From Cellulomonas sp. HZM (GTDB lineage Bacteria > Actinomycetota > Actinomycetes > Actinomycetales > Cellulomonadaceae), in NCBI RefSeq assembly GCF_000708885.1, contig NZ_JEOE01000026.1, forward strand, positions 1 through 34,703: a DNA stretch of 34,703 nucleotides, written 5' to 3'. Shown here piece after piece: positions 30,828 to 34,703 of this stretch; position 1 is the stretch's first letter; each line of letters opens with the position of its first letter. Made by a program: the position numbers and the translations under genes. The notes below the pieces were generated by a model. It saw only the letters and a program-made list of their open reading frames with translations, was not told the origin of the DNA and did no database searches.

Positions 30828-31708
30828 ACGTCGTCCTGGTGGCACCGTCGGCGGCGCGGGCACCCCTCGCGCCGCTGGCGGCGTGCTGGTCGGTCGAGCA
30901 CGTGGTGGCCGACGAGCCGCCGGCCGCGGGGGAGCTCTCGGCGCTGGCGCGCGGGGCGGACGCGGTGCTCGTCGTCGGCTCCGCGCGCCGCGCGCCCCGG
31001 ACCGCCGTGCCCGGGCCGGTCGTGGCCGACGGGGAGCGCGGCGTGCCGGTGGGGTGGGTGCCGATGCGCTCGTCGGCCGGGCTCGCGACGTTCGCCGAGG
31101 GTGCCGCCCAGGTCCACGCCCGCGCGGGCACCGGTCGTACGGTCGCGGTGCTCGGGCAGCGGCTCGCACGGTACGACGACCTCGCCGGGCGCATCGAGCG
31201 CGCCGTGCTGCCCGGGTCCGGTGTGGACGTGCGGCGGTGGACGTCGTACGACGTGGTGCGCGACGATCTCGTCGACCGCCTCGGGCACGGGCCCGCGCTC
31301 GCGGTGTACGTCGGGCACGGGCGCTCGATCGGGTGGGTCGGGTACGCCGGGCTGCGCGCGCACCACTTCGGCCGGCCGGGGCGACCGGCCCGGCCCGTGG
31401 GGGCCGTCGTCTCGCTCGCGTGCCGCACCGCGAGCCGCCAGCGCACCGGGCTGTCGTTCAGCGAGGCGCTCGTGCTGCGGGGCGTGACGGCCGCGTCGGT
31501 CGGGGCCGTCGGGCCCACGCTGCACACCGCCAACTCGCGCTGGGCGCTGCGCGTCGCCACCGGCGCCGCGCGCGCCACCACGGTCGGTGCCCTCGTCGCC
31601 GAGGTCGCCGCCGCCGACCCGTTCGCCGACCGCTACCGGCTCGTCGGCGACCCCACCGCGCCGCTCGTCGACGACGCGTCGTTCCCGACCCTGCAGGAGG
31701 TGGCGTGA
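30824..31708 (+). CDS. Caspase/gingipain-like (CHAT/C25-type) protease homologue
   Basis: A 294-residue protein from GTG 30824, overlapping the upstream TGA by 4 nt. The C-terminal ~150 residues have the His/Cys dyad layout of clan CD peptidases: a hydrophobic strand ending ALAVYVGHG (His ~165), about 35 residues later VGAVVSLACRTAS (Cys ~200), then the helix/strand 'SFSEALVLRGVTAASVGAVG', and near the end YRLVGDPTAPL, which resembles the terminal G-D-P-x-x-x-L of C25 (gingipain) domains. Residues 1-110 form a Rossmann-like beta/alpha portion with VLVAPSA and AVLVVGSA. No signal peptide. It would cleave after a basic or acidic residue if active; the coupled repeat protein is the obvious candidate substrate. 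The call rests on motif spacing; a decayed or scaffold member is possible. Confidence 0.72.
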   Translation: MNVVLVAPSAARAPLAPLAACWSVEHVVADEPPAAGELSALARGADAVLVVGSARRAPRTAVPGPVVADGERGVPVGWVPMRSSAGLATFAEGAAQVHARAGTGRTVAVLGQRLARYDDLAGRIERAVLPGSGVDVRRWTSYDVVRDDLVDRLGHGPALAVYVGHGRSIGWVGYAGLRAHHFGRPGRPARPVGAVVSLACRTASRQRTGLSFSEALVLRGVTAASVGAVGPTLHTANSRWALRVATGAARATTVGALVAEVAAADPFADRYRLVGDPTAPLVDDASFPTLQEVA

Positions 31709-31953
31709 TGACCACGCTCGACACCGACGTGATGGACCGCATCCGCACGGAGCTGGCCGCGATCCGGCCCGACATCGCCGCGACCGCACCGCCCGACGCG
31801 ACGCTCAAGCACGATCTCGAGATCGACTCGCTCGACGTGCTCGAGCTCGTCGCGCGCGTCGAGGCGGCGTTCGGGGTCGTCGTGCCCGACGAGGACTGGC
31901 AGCACGTCGCGACCCTCGCGTCGCTGGCCGCGTACGTGAGCGCGCACTCGTGA
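31708..31953 (+). CDS. Acyl carrier protein
   Basis: An 81-residue ACP. ATG 31708 shares one base with the preceding TGA (TGATG), with GGAGG upstream (31697-31701). The phosphopantetheine site is EIDSLDVLEL with Ser ~41, in the expected place at the start of helix 2, followed by the acidic helix VARVEAAFGVVVPDEDW that contacts partner enzymes. It lacks extra domains and is not next to housekeeping fab genes (no fabD, fabH or fabG here), so it is a dedicated carrier for this operon. It presumably holds an acyl or ketoacyl chain for the ketosynthase encoded next. Confidence 0.95.
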   Translation: MTTLDTDVMDRIRTELAAIRPDIAATAPPDATLKHDLEIDSLDVLELVARVEAAFGVVVPDEDWQHVATLASLAAYVSAHS

Positions 31954-33143
31954 GCGGCGTCGGGGGAGCCGTCGGGGGAGCCGTCGTGACGGGGTACGGC
32001 GCGGTCACCGCGCTCGGGGACGCGGGTGCGACGTGGGACGGGGTGCTCGTCGGGCGGTGCGCCGCGCGGAGCTGGCAGGACCTGGCCGACGAGGGCTTCA
32101 CGGCGACCACCGCGTGCCGCGTCACGCACGTGCCGGTGGGTGACCCGGTGCGTCGCGGGCGGGACCTCGCAGGCCGGGCGGTGCTCGACGCGCTCGCGAG
32201 CGCCGGGCTCGCGCCCGACTTCGCGCAGGACCTCGACCCGTCGCGCGTCGGGGTGTTCGTCGGCACGACGATGGGCGAGTCCGCGGGCTTCGAGCTCGCC
32301 GGCGCCTCGGGGGTCCCCGTGGACCCCGACGAGCTCAGCGGGTGGGGGATCGCGACGCACGTCGCGCGGCTCGTCGGCGCGACCGGGACCACGCGTGCCT
32401 ACGGCACCGCGTGCGCCGCGGGGAGCTACGCGATCGGGGCTGCCGCCGCGGCGGTGCGCGCGGGGCGTCTCGACGTCGCGGTGGCCGGCGGGGTCGAGCC
32501 GTTCTCCCGCATCGCGATGACCGGCTTCTCACGCATGCGGGCCATGACTCCCGACGTGTGCCGCCCGTTCACGGCGGGCCGGCGCGGCATGCAGATCGGC
32601 GAGGGCGCGGGGTTCGTCGTGGTGGAGCCCGAGCACCGGGTGGCACTGCGGGCGTCGCGTGCGCCGGTGCGGTCGCGCGCCGTCGTCGGCCCACTGGGGC
32701 TCGCGTCCGACGCCCACCATCCGACGTCCCCGCGGCCCGACGGCTCCGGGATGGCCGCCGCGATGAGCGCCGCGCTGGGCCGCGGGGGCGTGCTGCCCAC
32801 GGCGGTCGGATGGGTCAGCGCGCACGGCACGGGGACCGCGCAGTCCGACGCCGCCGAGGCGCTCGCGCTGCGGTCCGTCTTCCCGTCCGGCGTGCCCGTC
32901 TCGAGCGTCAAGGGCGCGATCGGGCACACGATGGGCGCCGCGTCGGCGATCGAGACCGTGCTCGCCGTGCGGGCGCTCGAGGAGGGGCTCGCACCGCCCA
33001 ACGTGAACGGCACGGAACCCGACCCGGGGCTCGGGATCGACGTCGTCGTGCGGCCCTACGCCGCCGACCTGCGGTGGGTGCTGAACTGCGCGTACGCGTT
33101 CGGCGGGCTCGACTCCGCGCTGCTGCTGGGGAGGGTGGCCTGA
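31950..33143 (+). CDS. Beta-ketoacyl-ACP synthase (FabF/KS-alpha-like)
   Basis: A 397-residue condensing enzyme. GTG 31950 overlaps the ACP stop in GTGA; GTG 31985-region starts would trim the Gly-rich first ~12 residues. The thiolase-fold landmarks are complete: GVFVGTTMGE, the nucleophile GTACAAGS (Cys ~155), AHGTGTAQSD (His ~292), SSVKGAIGHTMGAAS (Lys ~321, His ~326) and a terminal NCAYAFGGLDSALLL strand. The C-H-H triad means it should be active in decarboxylative condensation. Being paired with its own ACP and a partner KS-like half-protein, it looks like a type II PKS/aryl-polyene-like KS rather than housekeeping FabF. No ketoreductase, dehydratase, malonyl transferase or thioesterase is in the operon. 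Confidence 0.93.
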   Translation: MSGVGGAVGGAVVTGYGAVTALGDAGATWDGVLVGRCAARSWQDLADEGFTATTACRVTHVPVGDPVRRGRDLAGRAVLDALASAGLAPDFAQDLDPSRVGVFVGTTMGESAGFELAGASGVPVDPDELSGWGIATHVARLVGATGTTRAYGTACAAGSYAIGAAAAAVRAGRLDVAVAGGVEPFSRIAMTGFSRMRAMTPDVCRPFTAGRRGMQIGEGAGFVVVEPEHRVALRASRAPVRSRAVVGPLGLASDAHHPTSPRPDGSGMAAAMSAALGRGGVLPTAVGWVSAHGTGTAQSDAAEALALRSVFPSGVPVSSVKGAIGHTMGAASAIETVLAVRALEEGLAPPNVNGTEPDPGLGIDVVVRPYAADLRWVLNCAYAFGGLDSALLLGRVA

Positions 33144-33604
33144 TGACCGGGCCGTCGTCGTCCGCTGCCGTGACGCGGCTCGTCGACGCGTCGCGCCTCG
33201 TCGCCTCCGGGGACGCCGTGGCGGCCTGGGCCGCCGACGTCCTCGCGACCGTGTGGGCCGGCGCCGGGCTCGACGCGCTCTACGTCGGCACGTCGCGGGG
33301 CGGAGCCGACGAGGCCGTGGCGTTCTGGTCCGCCGCGCTCGCGACCGGTCCCGCGCTCGCGGCGCCCGGCGCGTTCCCGTACACGCTCGCCAACGCGGCG
33401 GCGGGGCGGATCTGCGTCGCGCTCGACGTGCGGGGGCCGTCGGTGACGCTCGTCGGACCCGCCGCCCGGGCCCACGCGCTCGAGGCCGCGCGCGACGACG
33501 TCGCGGACGGCGTGTGCCGGCGCGCGCTCGTCGTCGGGCTGGACCCGGACGGGTCGGGCGCGTGGCGGCTCGATGCGGAGGTGGTCAGCGCAGCTCCTGC
33601 GTGA
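33143..33604 (+). CDS. Ketosynthase-like half-protein lacking the active-site Cys
   Basis: A 153-residue protein whose ATG shares one base with the KS stop (TGATG). Residues ~42-145 follow the N-terminal half of a ketosynthase: LDALYVGTSRGGADEA, FPYTLANAAAGRICVALDVRGPSVTLVG, then RALVVGLDPDGSGAW. At the place of the nucleophile elbow after RGPSVTLVG there is PAARAHAL, so no catalytic Cys, and the whole C-terminal half with both His is missing. This matches the short 'Ketoacyl-synt_2' proteins of aryl polyene clusters, which are chain-length-factor-like partners, though those are usually longer. A KS-beta-like role, by heterodimer with the upstream KS, is inferred. Its 3' end overlaps the convergent peptidase by 20 nt. 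Confidence 0.8.
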   Translation: MTGPSSSAAVTRLVDASRLVASGDAVAAWAADVLATVWAGAGLDALYVGTSRGGADEAVAFWSAALATGPALAAPGAFPYTLANAAAGRICVALDVRGPSVTLVGPAARAHALEAARDDVADGVCRRALVVGLDPDGSGAWRLDAEVVSAAPA

Positions 33605-34607
33605 TCGTCGACGCGCGCTCGTCGTGCCGGACCGTCGCCAGGGCCCCGTTCACCAGGCACAGGTGCGGCGGGACGTGGCCGCACTCGACGTCGGCGAGCA
33701 CGGGGACGCCGAGGTCGCCCAGCGTGTGCCGGACCGCGTCGTGCTGCGTCCAGCCCGGCAGGTCCGCGCCGCGCGTGCGTCCGATCAGGACGGCGTTCGC
33801 GTGGTCGAACCAGCCCGCGTAGCGCAGGCCCTGCAGCCGTCGCGTGGTGTCCGCGGCGTCGGACTCGGCGCACTCCAGGTAGACGACGAGGCCCTCGGGC
33901 GCGTGCTCCCGCGCGAACGCGTCGACGTCGCCGTACGGGGTGCCCGCGAGGTGCGAGACGGTCTCGAGGCACCCGCCCACCAGGCGGCCGGAGACGTCGA
34001 CGGGGGCGTCCGCGTCGAGCCTCGTCCACCCGCCGGCGGCGTCGAGCGTGAGCTCCGTGACGTCGGGGTGCTTCTCGTAGTCGTCGTACCCGTGCGCGCG
34101 GAACCTGCGGGGCGAGCGCTGCTCGACCGTTCCGCCCGGCAGGGTGCGGACCACGTCGAGCCAGTGCGCGACGCCGTCGGGCTGCGCGTACGGGGTGTCG
34201 ACCAGGTTCTGGCCGTGCAGCGTCGCGACACCCGTGCGCAGCGTGAGCGGGAGCAGCAGCGTGGAGATGTCGGAGAAGCCGACGAGCCACGTGGGTTCCG
34301 CCGCGATCGCGTCCCAGTCGAGCCTGCCCAGCAGGTCGATCGCGATCTCGCCGCCCCACGGGGGCACCACCGCGCTGATGCGGGGGTCGGTCAGCATGCG
34401 CTCGAGCTCCGCCGCGCGGTCGTCGGCCGGGCCGCTCACGATCCCGGCGTCGGACATGAGGTCGCCGACGACCGGGTCGAGGCCCGCGCTGCGGACGGTG
34501 GCCAGTGCGGCGGCGAGGCGCGAGGCGAAGCGGGGACCGACGCCCGCGGAGGGGGAGGTGACGCCGACGAGGTCGCCGTCGACGAGCGGGCGGGGGTAGA
34601 CGACCAT
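33585..34607 (-). CDS. LD-carboxypeptidase / MccF-like S66 serine peptidase
   Basis: A 340-residue S66-family peptidase starting at ATG 34605-34607. Family marks are GDLVGVTSPSAG at the N-terminus, VVPPWGGE (~81-87), the nucleophile elbow LVGFSDIST (Ser ~112), TLHGQNL (~129-134), the catalytic Glu in VVYLECAES (~245) and the His in DVECGHVPP (~311): the complete Ser-Glu-His triad. The family includes cytosolic LD-carboxypeptidases that recycle murein tetrapeptides and MccF proteins that inactivate microcin C-like peptide-nucleotides. The family segment around GYDDYEKHP looks MccF-like to me, but substrate cannot be settled. It converges on the KS-like gene with a 20-nt overlap and is probably independent of it. 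Confidence 0.92.
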   Translation of the reverse strand: MVVYPRPLVDGDLVGVTSPSAGVGPRFASRLAAALATVRSAGLDPVVGDLMSDAGIVSGPADDRAAELERMLTDPRISAVVPPWGGEIAIDLLGRLDWDAIAAEPTWLVGFSDISTLLLPLTLRTGVATLHGQNLVDTPYAQPDGVAHWLDVVRTLPGGTVEQRSPRRFRAHGYDDYEKHPDVTELTLDAAGGWTRLDADAPVDVSGRLVGGCLETVSHLAGTPYGDVDAFAREHAPEGLVVYLECAESDAADTTRRLQGLRYAGWFDHANAVLIGRTRGADLPGWTQHDAVRHTLGDLGVPVLADVECGHVPPHLCLVNGALATVRHDERASTITQELR

Positions 34608-34633
34608 GCGGGCGAGTCTGCCTGGTCGCGGGC

Positions 34634-34703
34634 GTGCTCGCGCTGGTGGGCGCGCTGGGGGCGCCCTGGGGGGCGTGGTGGTGGGACGTGTCGGTGGTGT
34701 GGG
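34634..34703 (+). other. Possible start of a membrane-protein gene at the right edge
   Basis: From GTG 34634 a plus-strand frame reads a hydrophobic, Trp-rich stretch (VLALVGALGAPWGAWWW) to the window edge. It could be the first membrane helix of a gene divergent from the peptidase, only 26 nt away. There is too little sequence and no clear RBS, so this may be chance. Confidence 0.2.

Noticed and set aside
27867..31169. An 1100-codon minus-strand frame opposite the helical-repeat gene with its own repeated pattern
   Set aside because: The periodicity is just the reverse reading of the 87-bp coding repeats; the plus-strand frame has motifs, RBS and coupled neighbours.

Overview
The window is very GC-rich DNA with frequent GTG starts, tight ATGA/GTGA gene overlaps and almost exclusive G/C at third codon positions. 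This points to a high-GC actinobacterium. A Cellulomonas-type organism is my best guess, from the LPXTG/DUF5979-style surface protein, the WYL and LAL regulators and a CelR-like operator; that genus call is inference only.

Layout. (1) Positions 1-4227, minus strand: the front part of an extracellular contractile injection system (eCIS, phage-tail-like particle) operon. In transcription order it holds sheath, inner tube, a tail-assembly-chaperone-like protein, a 57-residue DUF6760-type protein, a second tube-like protein and a disordered protein cut by the window edge. (2) 4228-4564: a 337-nt divergent control region dense in inverted repeats, leading on the plus strand into a 907-residue LAL-type (NTPase + LuxR HTH) regulator that probably controls the eCIS. 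(3) 7304-9499: an epoxide hydrolase divergent from a WYL-domain repressor. (4) 9548-9620: tRNA-Arg(CCU). (5) 9709-19521: two secreted/surface proteins, the second a 2529-residue sortase substrate whose six C-terminal modules each carry Lys/Glu/Asn isopeptide-type residues plus a Cys pair. (6) 19588-22101: HdeD-like membrane protein, NYN/OST-HTH RNase-like protein, NADPH-dependent FMN reductase-like protein. (7) 22370-25130: a translationally coupled flavin electron-transfer operon (ferric-reductase-like membrane protein, FMN-binding lipoprotein-like/membrane-anchored protein, ApbE flavin transferase), preceded by a LacI/CelR-like operator. (8) 25111-27700: DJ-1/PfpI protein, an unrecognised protein and an MFS transporter. 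(9) 27942-33604: an unusual five-gene, fully overlapping operon. (10) 33585-34607: an S66 LD-carboxypeptidase/MccF-like peptidase, convergent with that operon.

The most interesting part is region 9. Its first gene encodes 20 tandem 29-residue helical repeats followed by a zincin-like domain with HELTH. It is translationally coupled to a caspase/gingipain-like His-Cys protease, an acyl carrier protein, a complete ketosynthase, and a 153-residue ketosynthase-like half-protein without the active-site Cys. A long amphipathic repeat protein, a protease and a minimal acyl-chain machine in one transcript do not match a pathway I can name. An acylated, protease-controlled membrane-active or particle-delivered effector is a testable guess. 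The HExxH domain resembles DUF4157, which recurs near eCIS loci, so a link to the eCIS 23 kb away is possible but not shown.
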